The notes beneath the pieces were generated by a model. The model was given only the letters and a program-made list of their open reading frames with translations. It had not been told where the DNA came from and ran no database searches. A stretch of 64,000 nt of DNA, taken from positions 62,001 to 126,000 of the forward strand of contig UQRL01000001.1 in NCBI GenBank assembly GCA_900543555.1, written 5' to 3'. The translations under genes were made by a program, and so were the position numbers. The stretch comes from an uncultured Oscillospiraceae bacterium (GTDB lineage: Bacteria; Bacillota; Clostridia; Oscillospirales; Acutalibacteraceae). Numbering within the stretch: position 1 is the first letter of the stretch; each line of letters starts with the position of its first letter. This document shows, one piece after another, positions 24,468 to 31,769 of the stretch.

Positions 24468-25442
24468 TTACACGTGGAGCAGGGGCACGCTCTTCCGGCA
24501 GGCCTCAATCTCCTCTGTGGTGGGCAGGGCGGGGATGGCCCCGGTCTTGGTGGCGCAGGTGGACCCAGCCGCGTTGGCGAAGTCCAGGAAATCCCCCAGC
24601 TCCTCCGGAGAGAGCTGGTCCGGCCGCTTCCCAGAAAGGATCACCTTGGCCAGCAGCGCCCCAAAGAAGCTGTCGCCAGAGCCGGTGGTGTCCTTCACTT
24701 TGGTGTCATAGGTGGGCTTCTCCAAGGTGAGGCCGGGCGCAAAGGCCTTGCAGCCCCGGGCGCCCAAGGTGACCACCACCAGGGAGACCCCCTGCTCCAA
24801 CAGGGCCCAGGCCCCTTCTTCCACCACTTCTTTCCCGGTGAGAAGCTCCAGCTCCTCCCCAGAGATCTTCATAATGTCCGCCTTGGGCACCAGGCTCTTC
24901 ATCTGGGCCACACCCTCCGCCTCGCGGCCCTTCCACAGGGGCGGCCGCCAGTTGGGGTCATAGGAGGTGATCTTCCCCAGCGCGCGGGCATGGTCCACCA
25001 GCTGGTGCACCGCGCTGCGGGAGGGCTCCGCCGTCAGCAGCAGAGAGCCGAAGCACAGCAGCTTGCACTCCTCCACAATGGACAGGTCCGTCTCCGCAAA
25101 GGAGAGGCGGGTGTCCGCGCCGGGGTTGCGGTAAAAGCTGAAGTCCCGGTCGCCCTCGGGGCTCAGCTGCACAAAGGCCAGGGTGGTGGCGTAGTCCGGG
25201 TCCTGCGAGAGGCCCCGGGTGTCCACGCCGCAGCCCTTCAAGGTGTCCGCCAGGAAACCGCCGAACATATCCAGGCCCACCCGGCCCAGAAAGCCGGCGC
25301 TCACCCCGGCCCGGTGGGCCTGCACCGCCACGTTGGCGGGGGCGCCCCCGGGATTGCGGGCAAAGAGGAGCCTTCCGTCCTCCGTCTCCCCCACGGGGGT
25401 AAAGTCGATCAGGAGCTCGCCCATTGAAACAAGGTCCGCCAT
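24468..25442 (-). CDS. PfkB-family carbohydrate kinase, probable fructokinase
   Basis: ATP-dependent sugar kinase of the ribokinase fold, 324 residues. Start ATG 25442 with GAAAGGTGG upstream. It shows the substrate-site NPGGAPANVAV motif near residue 33 and the PfkB signature 2 with the catalytic Asp in DTTGSGDSFFGALLAKV. Overall pattern (MGELLIDFTP, GGAPANVA, FGSLLLT, SYDPNWR) is that of ScrK-type fructokinases; 2-keto-3-deoxygluconate or other sugars cannot be ruled out. It is monocistronic with its own promoter. Confidence 0.9.
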   Translation of the reverse strand: MADLVSMGELLIDFTPVGETEDGRLLFARNPGGAPANVAVQAHRAGVSAGFLGRVGLDMFGGFLADTLKGCGVDTRGLSQDPDYATTLAFVQLSPEGDRDFSFYRNPGADTRLSFAETDLSIVEECKLLCFGSLLLTAEPSRSAVHQLVDHARALGKITSYDPNWRPPLWKGREAEGVAQMKSLVPKADIMKISGEELELLTGKEVVEEGAWALLEQGVSLVVVTLGARGCKAFAPGLTLEKPTYDTKVKDTTGSGDSFFGALLAKVILSGKRPDQLSPEELGDFLDFANAAGSTCATKTGAIPALPTTEEIEACRKSVPLLHV

Positions 25443-25479
25443 ATAGAAAACCACCTTTCCAGGAAAATCTCTTACCCTT

Positions 25480-25508
25480 ATCATACCGTTTTTCCGCCCT
25501 CTTGTAAA
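25480..25508 (-). promoter_or_regulatory. Promoter of the sugar kinase
   Basis: On the minus strand TTTACA (25508-25503) and TATGAT (25485-25480), spacer 17 bases. Confidence 0.75.
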
Positions 25509-25541
25509 TGGAAAAATCCCCGAAAAAGGGCGGGCCCAAGC

Positions 25542-25579
25542 AAAAAGGACCGTCCCCGCAGGGGGACCGTCCTCTTTTT
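25542..25579 (-). terminator. Terminator of the ricin-lectin gene
   Basis: Stem arms at 25546-25557 and 25561-25574 (AGGAC/GTCCT, one C-C mismatch, then GTCCCC/GGGGAC) are followed by a T-run on the minus strand. Confidence 0.8.
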
Positions 25580-25584
25580 CCATC

Positions 25585-26301
25585 TTACTTTTTCGCCTTG
25601 CTGGCGGGCGCGGCAGGCTTCTTAGAGGCGGGCTCCGCCTTCTGCAGGGCCTTGGGGGCCTCTTCCTGCTTCTTCATGGCCTTGGCGGGCTCTGCCTTCA
25701 GGGCCTTCTCCTCCGCCTTGGCCTCCACCGCTTTGGGAGCGGCGGCCTTTTTCTCCGCGGCCTTGCGGGGGGCGCGCTTGGCGGGAGCGGCCTTTTCCAC
25801 AGCCTTCTCCTCCGCCTTGGGGGCCGCCTTCTTCGGGGCGGTCTTGCGCACGGTCTTGGCAGGGGCCTTCTCCTGGATGGAGACAAACTTCCACTGCTGG
25901 CCCTCGCCCTCTACGCTCTCCCAAATCTGGGCGGGGGCGCCGTCCTCACTGCTCATGTCCACAATGTCCAGCGCCTTGCCGGAGTGCACGTTGACGATCT
26001 TCTTATAAGTAGAGCTCACGTTGACCAGCTGCCACAGCTGGCTTTCGCCGCCCACATCTTCCCAGGTCTGGGCCCAGGTGCCGTCGGCGGTGCCGCCCTG
26101 CATCACATCCAAAACCTTGCCGCAAGCCTTGTTGAAAAGCTTGATGCCGCCCTCTGCCTCCACAGAGGTCCAGATCTGGGCGTCGGCCTTAACAGGCTCT
26201 CTCTGCTCCACGACCAGGCCGTTGTCCAGGCCGGTGGCCTGCAGGGCCTTGCCGCTTCTGCGGTTCACGATCATAAATTCCGCTGTTTTTTTGCCAGCCA
26301 T
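25585..26301 (-). CDS. Ricin-type beta-trefoil protein with Lys/Ala/Pro-rich tail
   Basis: 238 residues without a signal peptide or membrane helix, so apparently cytoplasmic. Residues 1-145 form a ricin-B-like beta-trefoil, with three repeats marked by AQIWTSVEAEG, AQTWEDVGGESQLW and AQIWESVEGEGQQW (QxW motifs) and KALQ/KVLDV/KALDIV strands. Residues 150-238 are a low-complexity tail rich in Lys, Ala and Pro, similar in composition to bacterial histone H1-like tails. Such tails bind nucleic acid non-specifically, so a role linking a carbohydrate or nucleotide-sugar to the nucleoid is possible but unproven. GAAAGGA precedes the ATG. It has a perfect consensus promoter, so expression is probably high. 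Confidence 0.85.
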   Translation of the reverse strand: MAGKKTAEFMIVNRRSGKALQATGLDNGLVVEQREPVKADAQIWTSVEAEGGIKLFNKACGKVLDVMQGGTADGTWAQTWEDVGGESQLWQLVNVSSTYKKIVNVHSGKALDIVDMSSEDGAPAQIWESVEGEGQQWKFVSIQEKAPAKTVRKTAPKKAAPKAEEKAVEKAAPAKRAPRKAAEKKAAAPKAVEAKAEEKALKAEPAKAMKKQEEAPKALQKAEPASKKPAAPASKAKK

Positions 26302-26361
26302 GTGTGAAACATCCTTTCTATACCTTCTAAAGAATCATGTTACGAAAGCGATCTTGCCTGC

Positions 26362-26390
26362 ATTATATTCTTTTCCAGCGTTCCTGTCAA
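26362..26390 (-). promoter_or_regulatory. Perfect consensus promoter of the ricin-lectin gene
   Basis: On the minus strand TTGACA (26390-26385) and TATAAT (26367-26362) with a 17-base spacer. Confidence 0.9.
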
Positions 26391-26392
26391 AT

Positions 26393-26435
26393 CCCCGCAG
26401 GCCGCGAAAAACCTGGTTTTTTGCCGTTTGCGGGG
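26393..26435. repeat. Palindromic element E (isolated core copy)
   Basis: CCCCGCA (26393-26399) and TGCGGGG (26429-26435) flank a core with AAAAACCTGGTTTTTT. The core matches those in elements A, B, C and D, with a different outer stem. It sits between two divergent promoters and touches the -35 box of the minus-strand one. Confidence 0.6.
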
Positions 26436-26539
26436 GGATCTGCCGCCGCTTTTTGGCTATATTTTGGAAGCTGCGGGAGGCCCGGTGCTCTGAAATTGTG
26501 GAAAAGCGGAAATTTTCTGAAAATATGGCCCGCACTTGC

Positions 26540-26568
26540 TTGGAAACGGCTATTTCATGGTGTATACT
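26540..26568 (+). promoter_or_regulatory. Promoter of the P-type ATPase
   Basis: TTGGAA (26540-26545) and TATACT (26563-26568), spacer 17 bases. Confidence 0.7.
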
Positions 26569-26603
26569 GGATATATTCACTGGAACGAAAAGGGGGAATC
26601 CGT

Positions 26604-29051
26604 TTGAATCGAGACCGCGAACCACGCCGGGCCGCGCCTTCGCCCGCCCGCCGTGCCGCACCGGTGGGGCGCTTCCACCCCGACCCGCGGGTGGGCCTCT
26701 CGGGAGAGCAGGTGCGGCAGCGGGTGCAGCAGGGCCTGCACAACGGCATCAGCGGCATCAAAACCAAAACCGAGGGCCAGATCATCCGGGAGAACGTGTT
26801 CACCTTCTTCAACATCCTCAACTTTGCCCTGGCCGCCGCGGTCATCCTGGTGGGCTCCTTCCGCAGCGCGGTGTTCCTGGGGGTTATTTTCGCCAACATC
26901 TTCATCGGCTCCTTCCAGAGCATCCGGGCCAAGCGCACCCTGGACAAGCTCTCCATCGTCTCCGCCCCCAAGGCCGCTGTCCTGCGGGAGGGCGTGAAAA
27001 AGGAGATCCCCGTGGAGCAGGTGGTTTTGGACGACATCCTGGTGCTCTCGGCGGGGAACCAGATCTGCTCTGACGCTGCGGTGGCCGCCGGGGAGTGCGA
27101 GGTCAACGAGTCCCTCATCACCGGGGAATCGGACCCCATTCTCAAGCGCCCGGGGGACAGCCTGCTCTCCGGCAGCTTTGTGGTCAGCGGCAGCGTTCAC
27201 GCCCAGGTGGAGCATGTGGGCGCGGGGAACTACGCCACCAAGATCGCCGGGGACGCCAAGTACATTAAAAAGCGCAACTCCGAGATCATGGACTCTATCG
27301 ACCGCATCGTCAAGTGGGTGGGCTTCGGCATTCTGCCCATTGGGGCCCTGCTGTTCTGGAAGCAGTTCTTCGTGCTGGGGGACACCCTGCAGAACTCGGT
27401 GGTGAGCACCACCGCCGCCATGGTGGGCATGATTCCCGAGGGGCTGGTGCTGCTGGTGAGCGTGTGCTTTGCCGTCAGCGTGGTGAAGCTCTCCGCCCGC
27501 AAGACTTTGGTGCGGGACCTGTACTGCGTGGAGACCCTGGCCCGGGTGGACACCCTGTGCCTGGACAAGACCGGCACCATCACCGAGGGCACCATGCAGG
27601 TGGACGAGCTGGTGCCCTTTGCGGGCGTATCCGAGCAGGACATGGCCGCCGCCCTCTCGGCCCTGGTCTCCAACCTCAGCGACGGCAACCCCACCTCCCT
27701 GGCCATTCAGGAGCGCTTTCCAGAGCCAAGCCCCTGGCGGGCCAGGGACCTGGTGCCCTTCTCCTCCGCCCGCAAATGGAGCGGCGCTTTCTTCCCCGGC
27801 CGGGGCTCCTACGTCATGGGCGCGGGGGAATTTATCCTGGGCGGCGGCTTTTCCGCCATCCGGGAGCAGGTGGAGGGCTACTCCCAGCAGGGGCAGCGGG
27901 TGCTGCTGCTGGCCCGCAGCCCCCAGCCCTTTGCGGACAAAGAGCTGCCGGAGAAGCTGGAGCTTATGGGCCTGGTGCTCTTGAGCGACAAGATCCGCCG
28001 GGAGGCCCCCCGCACCCTGCGGTACTTTGCCGACCAGGGGGTGGATTTGAAGGTCATCTCCGGGGACAACGCCGTCACCGTGGCCCACATCGCCCGGAAG
28101 GCGGGGCTGGAAAACGCGGACAAGTATGTGGACGCCACCACCCTGCGCACCGAGGAGGACATCCGCCGGGCGGTGAGTGAGTACTCCGTCTTCGGCCGGG
28201 TGACCCCCCAGCAGAAGCTCAGCTTCGTCAAGGCATTGAAGGCCCAGGGCCACACGGTGGCCATGACCGGCGACGGCGTCAACGACGTGCTGGCCTTGAA
28301 GGAGGCGGACTGCTCCATCGCCATGGCCTCCGGCAGCGACGCGGCCCGCACCGTCTCCAGCCTGGTGCTGCTGGACTCCAACTTCGCCTCCATGCCCGTG
28401 GTGGTGCAGGAGGGCCGCCGGTCCATCAACAACCTGCAGCGCTCCAGCGCCCTGTTCCTCTCCAAGACCATTTTCTCGGCGCTGATCGCCGTGCTGTTCA
28501 TCTTCATCAACTACAGCTACCCCTTCCAGCCGGTGCAGCAGACGCTGATCTCCACCCTGACCATCGGCACACCCTCCTTCATCCTGGCCTTAGAGCCCAA
28601 CAAAGAGCGGCTGCGGGGCAAATTCATCTTAAACGTCATCCGCCAGAGCATCCCGGCGGCCCTGACCATGACCGCCAACATCGTGCTGCTGTGCGCCCTC
28701 AGCGAGCCCTTGGGCCTTTCCAACCCGGATATGTCCACCCTGGCGGTAATCCTCACCTGCCTGACGGGCTTTATCATGCTCTTTAAGGTGAGCACCCCCT
28801 TCAACGGCCTGCGGGGCGCCCTGTTCGGGGTGCTGCTCTCCGGCTTTGTGGCCTCGCTGCTCTTCCTGCGGGACTTCTTCGCCCTGACAAACCTGACCAT
28901 GCCCATGCTCATCGCCCTGGCCCCCATGCTGCTGTTCGCCATTGTGATGATGCTGGCCCTGCTCCACTTTGTGGACCACATCATCGCCAATGCCCAAAGC
29001 CCCCTGCGGCAGCTGGGCAAGCGCAAGGGGCGGCGGCACAAAACCCACTGA
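26604..29051 (+). CDS. Cation-translocating P-type ATPase, CtpE-like
   Basis: ATP-driven ion pump of 815 residues in the inner membrane. The TTG start at 26604 is chosen because AAAGGGGG lies about 7-14 bases upstream and no in-frame ATG or GTG fits. Order of parts: an Arg-rich N-tail, GLSGEQVRQRVQQGLHN, first helices, and actuator motif TGES. Then come MIPEGLVLL in the transport helix, the phosphorylation site DKTGT (Asp321), and the hinge TGDGVNDVLALKEADCSIAM. The MIPEGL helix and the lack of heavy-metal domains resemble mycobacterial CtpE, a Ca2+ importer, rather than classical Ca2+ or K+ pumps. The ion remains inferred. Confidence 0.9.
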   Translation: MNRDREPRRAAPSPARRAAPVGRFHPDPRVGLSGEQVRQRVQQGLHNGISGIKTKTEGQIIRENVFTFFNILNFALAAAVILVGSFRSAVFLGVIFANIFIGSFQSIRAKRTLDKLSIVSAPKAAVLREGVKKEIPVEQVVLDDILVLSAGNQICSDAAVAAGECEVNESLITGESDPILKRPGDSLLSGSFVVSGSVHAQVEHVGAGNYATKIAGDAKYIKKRNSEIMDSIDRIVKWVGFGILPIGALLFWKQFFVLGDTLQNSVVSTTAAMVGMIPEGLVLLVSVCFAVSVVKLSARKTLVRDLYCVETLARVDTLCLDKTGTITEGTMQVDELVPFAGVSEQDMAAALSALVSNLSDGNPTSLAIQERFPEPSPWRARDLVPFSSARKWSGAFFPGRGSYVMGAGEFILGGGFSAIREQVEGYSQQGQRVLLLARSPQPFADKELPEKLELMGLVLLSDKIRREAPRTLRYFADQGVDLKVISGDNAVTVAHIARKAGLENADKYVDATTLRTEEDIRRAVSEYSVFGRVTPQQKLSFVKALKAQGHTVAMTGDGVNDVLALKEADCSIAMASGSDAARTVSSLVLLDSNFASMPVVVQEGRRSINNLQRSSALFLSKTIFSALIAVLFIFINYSYPFQPVQQTLISTLTIGTPSFILALEPNKERLRGKFILNVIRQSIPAALTMTANIVLLCALSEPLGLSNPDMSTLAVILTCLTGFIMLFKVSTPFNGLRGALFGVLLSGFVASLLFLRDFFALTNLTMPMLIALAPMLLFAIVMMLALLHFVDHIIANAQSPLRQLGKRKGRRHKTH

Positions 29052-29069
29052 ACCCTGCGGAGGAACGCT

Positions 29070-29483
29070 ATGCTGAAAACCATCCCCACCCCAGCCATGC
29101 TGGAGGAGCTTTTGGGCCCGGCGCTGTATGCGGCTTGGCAGGCGCTGTGCCAGGCCATCGAGGAGCGCTATGACATGGACCGCCTGTGGGACTCCGGCGG
29201 CAAAAGCTGGACCTACGAGTACAAATACCGCCGGGGCGGCAAGACCCTGTGCTCCCTCTATGCCAAAAGCCAGTGCATGGGATTCCTGGTGATCTTTGGG
29301 AAAGCGGAGCGGGCCAAAGTGGAAGCCATCTGGGAGAGCCTCTCCCCGGCTGTCCGCGCCCAGTATGAGGCGGCCCAGACCTATCACGACGGGAAATGGG
29401 TGATGTTTTCTCCCACCGGCACCAGCAACTTTGCAGAGTACATGGAACTGCTGGCCCTCAAGCGGAGACCCAACCGGAAATAA
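29070..29483 (+). CDS. DUF3788 family protein
   Basis: 137-residue soluble protein with the typical phrases YEYKYRRGGKTLCSLY, GFLVIFGKAERAK and YHDGKWVMF, ending LKRRPNRK. Function unknown; the fold resembles YdhG/DUF1801-like small-ligand proteins in general appearance only. A GCGGAGG RBS precedes the ATG, 18 bases after the ATPase stop, so the two are likely cotranscribed. Confidence 0.85.
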   Translation: MLKTIPTPAMLEELLGPALYAAWQALCQAIEERYDMDRLWDSGGKSWTYEYKYRRGGKTLCSLYAKSQCMGFLVIFGKAERAKVEAIWESLSPAVRAQYEAAQTYHDGKWVMFSPTGTSNFAEYMELLALKRRPNRK

Positions 29484-29526
29484 AAAAGTTTCCCACAGGC
29501 TGCCAAAGCCCTGTGGGAAACTTTTT
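29484..29526. terminator. Bidirectional terminator
   Basis: AAAAAGTTTCCCACAGG pairs with CCTGTGGGAAACTTTTT around a short loop, serving the DUF3788 gene and the convergent pyrE. Confidence 0.9.
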
Positions 29527-29539
29527 GCTTTTTAGAAGT

Positions 29540-30202
29540 TTACAGCACGCAGTACTGCTCCATATAGCCTTCCATGGCTTTGAGCAGCTCGGGGTCGGTG
29601 CCCTGCTCTTTCAGGTACTCATGGATATCCACCACGGTGACGATGGGGTGCACCTTCACGCCGAACTCCTCTTCCACCTCCATAATGGCGGTCTTGCCGG
29701 GGGTGTGGCCCACCTCGCACCGGTCCACGCTGATGAACATGTGGGGCACCTGCACATCGGCGCAGGCCTTCAGAATGGGCATAGTCTCCCGCACGGCGGT
29801 GCCGGCGGTGATCACGTCCTCGATGATGAGGATGCGGTCCCCGTCCTGGGGGGCATAGCCCACCGTGCCGCCGCCCTCGCCGTGGTCCTTCACCTCTTTG
29901 CGGTTGAAGAAATAGGGCTTGTCGATGCCGTAGTCGTTGTACAGGGCGATGGAGCAGGCGCTGGCCAGGGGGATGCCCTTATAGGCCGGGCCGAACATGG
30001 CCTCGAACTCTCCGCCCACGGTATCCTTCACAAGCCCGGCGTAGTAGCTGCCCAGCCGGGAAAGCTGGGCGCCGGTCTTATAGTTGCCGGTGTTGACAAA
30101 GTATTGGGTGTTGCGGCCGCTCTTGGTGACAAAGTGGCCGAAGCGCAGCACCTGGGCCGAGAGCATGAACTCGATAAATTCTTTTTTCTTTTCCGTCAGC
30201 AT
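29540..30202 (-). CDS. pyrE: Orotate phosphoribosyltransferase
   Basis: Converts orotate and PRPP to OMP in de novo pyrimidine synthesis. 220 residues from ATG 30202 with AAAGGA upstream. The PRPP-binding motif is ILIIEDVITAGTAVRE, and the family N-terminal region has FGHFVTKSGRNTQYFVNTG. The catalytic loop Lys is in NRKEVKDHGEGG. The preceding minus-strand gene ends in a strong hairpin 45 bases before the start, so pyrE may be read through an attenuator. Confidence 0.96.
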   Translation of the reverse strand: MLTEKKKEFIEFMLSAQVLRFGHFVTKSGRNTQYFVNTGNYKTGAQLSRLGSYYAGLVKDTVGGEFEAMFGPAYKGIPLASACSIALYNDYGIDKPYFFNRKEVKDHGEGGGTVGYAPQDGDRILIIEDVITAGTAVRETMPILKACADVQVPHMFISVDRCEVGHTPGKTAIMEVEEEFGVKVHPIVTVVDIHEYLKEQGTDPELLKAMEGYMEQYCVL

Positions 30203-30246
30203 GGAACAGCATCCTTTCTTCCCCGCGGCTGGGGCTGGTTTCCCGC

Positions 30247-30288
30247 AAAAAAGGGCGGCCCGCGCCAAAGACACGCTTCCGGCCGCCC
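30247..30288 (-). terminator. Terminator or attenuator between the 88-residue gene and pyrE
   Basis: On the minus strand GGGCGGCC (30288-30281) pairs with GGCCGCCC (30260-30253), followed by six T. No PyrR-binding antiterminator was recognised. Confidence 0.75.
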
Positions 30289-30299
30289 CCCGCAACTTT

Positions 30300-30566
30300 T
30301 TACTCTTCCTCGTCCTCCGAGTGCTTATACAGATTGAACCGGAACAGCTTGGATTCGTCGGACTCCTTCTCGCACATGACGAAGGCCTCGGCGATCTTGC
30401 CGCCCTCGATCAACGCAGTCAGGCCCACCAGCTGGCACAGCTTGCTTTTCAGGTTCAGCCGGTCGCCGTCCCGGGTCATCAGGTACACTTCCCCTTCGCA
30501 GCTGTCCAGCACCTTCAAAAAGGCGGGCACGTCGATGTCATGCAGTTCTACCATTTTGGGAGACAT
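30300..30566 (-). CDS. Conserved-looking 88-residue protein, function unknown
   Basis: Start ATG 30566 with a strong AAAGGAGG. Soluble, with phrases ELHDIDVPAFLKVLDSCEGE, RDGDRLNLKSKLCQLVGL and IEGGKIAEAFVMCE, and an acidic tail. The RLNLKSKLCQLVGL segment recalls the Ser-46 region of HPr-like folds, but the phospho-His loop is absent, so that idea is weak. It precedes pyrE and has its own promoter. Confidence 0.8.
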   Translation of the reverse strand: MSPKMVELHDIDVPAFLKVLDSCEGEVYLMTRDGDRLNLKSKLCQLVGLTALIEGGKIAEAFVMCEKESDESKLFRFNLYKHSEDEEE

Positions 30567-30665
30567 ACTTATTCCTCCTTTGCCTATGTTCCGTATCGTC
30601 CCCGCCGTTCCCGGCAGGGAGCGCCGCCCCTCCCCTTTCTGGGACCCAGGGCCTGCGCTGTGTTT

Positions 30666-30694
30666 ATCATACCACAAACTCCCAGAAGATGCAA
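30666..30694 (-). promoter_or_regulatory. Promoter of the 88-residue gene (and pyrE)
   Basis: On the minus strand TTGCAT (30694-30689) and TATGAT (30671-30666), spacer 17 bases. Confidence 0.7.
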
Positions 30695-30894
30695 CCGGCT
30701 GCGCCGGCCCCACGTCGCGCAGGCGGCTGCGGACCGGGAAATGACAAAAATGGCTGCAAATGAAAAGCGCGGGCGCAGGAGGGCCCTGTCCCACAGCGGG
30801 ATGTGCGCGGCTTGGCCGCGGCAGCTTGCCGCCCAAACAGCTGCCAGTAAAGGCCGCGGATTTTTCTTTCACGGCCGGAAATTTGGCAGAGGCG
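30695..30894. other. Divergent intergenic region without a clear gene
   Basis: About 200 GC-rich bases between two opposing promoters. A basic plus-strand frame beginning near 30741 has no RBS and ends without family features. A small stem CCGGC/GCCGG lies near 30695-30707. Nothing else is supported. Confidence 0.4.
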
Positions 30895-30923
30895 TTGAAT
30901 CCCTTTTTTATTTTTGATAAGAT
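30895..30923 (+). promoter_or_regulatory. Promoter of the acetyltransferase-hexomutase unit
   Basis: TTGAAT (30895-30900) and TAAGAT (30918-30923), spacer 17 bases. The leader to the first annotated gene is about 150 bases. Confidence 0.6.
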
Positions 30924-30989
30924 ACAGGAGGGGAAATCAAAACACAGACCCCTATCCTGCAAACACAATTGAAGATTTGGTGAACGGAA

Positions 30990-31052
30990 ATGAAGGAACT
31001 TCGGAAAAAGAGGGCCGTGGCCACTGCCCTGAAAACTCTGCTTTGGAGGTGA
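30990..31052 (+). CDS. Possible 20-codon upstream leader ORF
   Basis: Reads MKELRKKRAVATALKTLLWR and stops at a TGA directly after GGAGG, 27 bases before the acetyltransferase start. It is strongly basic. The RBS (GGTGA) is weak. It may be a leader peptide or chance. Confidence 0.3.
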   Translation: MKELRKKRAVATALKTLLWR

Positions 31053-31078
31053 ATCACAAACAGAAACGAGGTTATTTT

Positions 31079-31750
31079 ATGGCACTGCAGATTCCAGACC
31101 CCAACGCGGTCTTTCCCAACGCATACAAGACATCCTGCTTTTTAAAGAACGTGGTGCAGGCCCCCAATGTGACCATTGGGGACTACACCTATTACGACGA
31201 CCCCCAGGACCCCACGGGCTTTGAGAAAAACAACATCCTGTTCAACTACCCGGAGTTTGGGGACAGGCTCACCATTGGGAAATTCTGCTGCCTGGCCAGC
31301 GGCACCACCTTCGTCATGGGGGCGGCCAACCACCGGCTGTGCAGCGTGACCACCTACCCCTTCGCCGTGTTCGGCGGCGCCTGGGAGGAAAACGCCCCGC
31401 CCCACCTGGACCAGCTGCCCCGCAAGGGGGACACCGTTGTGGGCAACGATGTGTGGCTGGGCCGGGAGAGCGTGGTCATGCCCGGGGTGCACATCGGGGA
31501 CGGGGCCATCGTAGCGGCCTATTCCGTGGTGACGAAGGACGTGGCCCCCTACACCCTGGTGGGCGGCAACCCCGCCCGGTTCTTGAAAAACAGGTTCGAC
31601 CCCCAGCTGACCCAGCTCCTCTTGGAGGCAAAGTGGTGGGACTGGGACCCCGCCGCCCTGGCGGAGGCCCTGCCCATGCTGTGCAGCCCCGACCTGGAAC
31701 AGGTGAAAGCCTGGCTGCGGGATCTAGGATATGGGGCAGCAGAAATATAA
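31079..31750 (+). CDS. Xenobiotic-type O-acetyltransferase (Vat/CatB-like, left-handed beta helix)
   Basis: Hexapeptide-repeat acetyltransferase of 223 residues, trimeric by family. The catalytic His lies in GAANHRLCSVTTYPF, the position used by Vat streptogramin and CatB chloramphenicol acetyltransferases. Hexapeptide turns include VGNDVWLGRESVVMPGVHIG and DGAIVAAYSVVTKDV. GAGG precedes ATG 31079. Chromosomal members of this family often have unknown acceptors, so antibiotic resistance is possible but not shown. It is followed 19 bases later by a phosphohexomutase, possibly indicating sugar-related acetylation. Confidence 0.88.
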   Translation: MALQIPDPNAVFPNAYKTSCFLKNVVQAPNVTIGDYTYYDDPQDPTGFEKNNILFNYPEFGDRLTIGKFCCLASGTTFVMGAANHRLCSVTTYPFAVFGGAWEENAPPHLDQLPRKGDTVVGNDVWLGRESVVMPGVHIGDGAIVAAYSVVTKDVAPYTLVGGNPARFLKNRFDPQLTQLLLEAKWWDWDPAALAEALPMLCSPDLEQVKAWLRDLGYGAAEI

Positions 31751-31769
31751 GTAAGGAGGAATCCCTGAT

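Noticed and set aside
30741..30916. Basic plus-strand frame in the divergent region before the acetyltransferase
   Set aside because: No RBS, runs into the promoter at 30895-30923, and has the Arg/Ala composition expected by chance.
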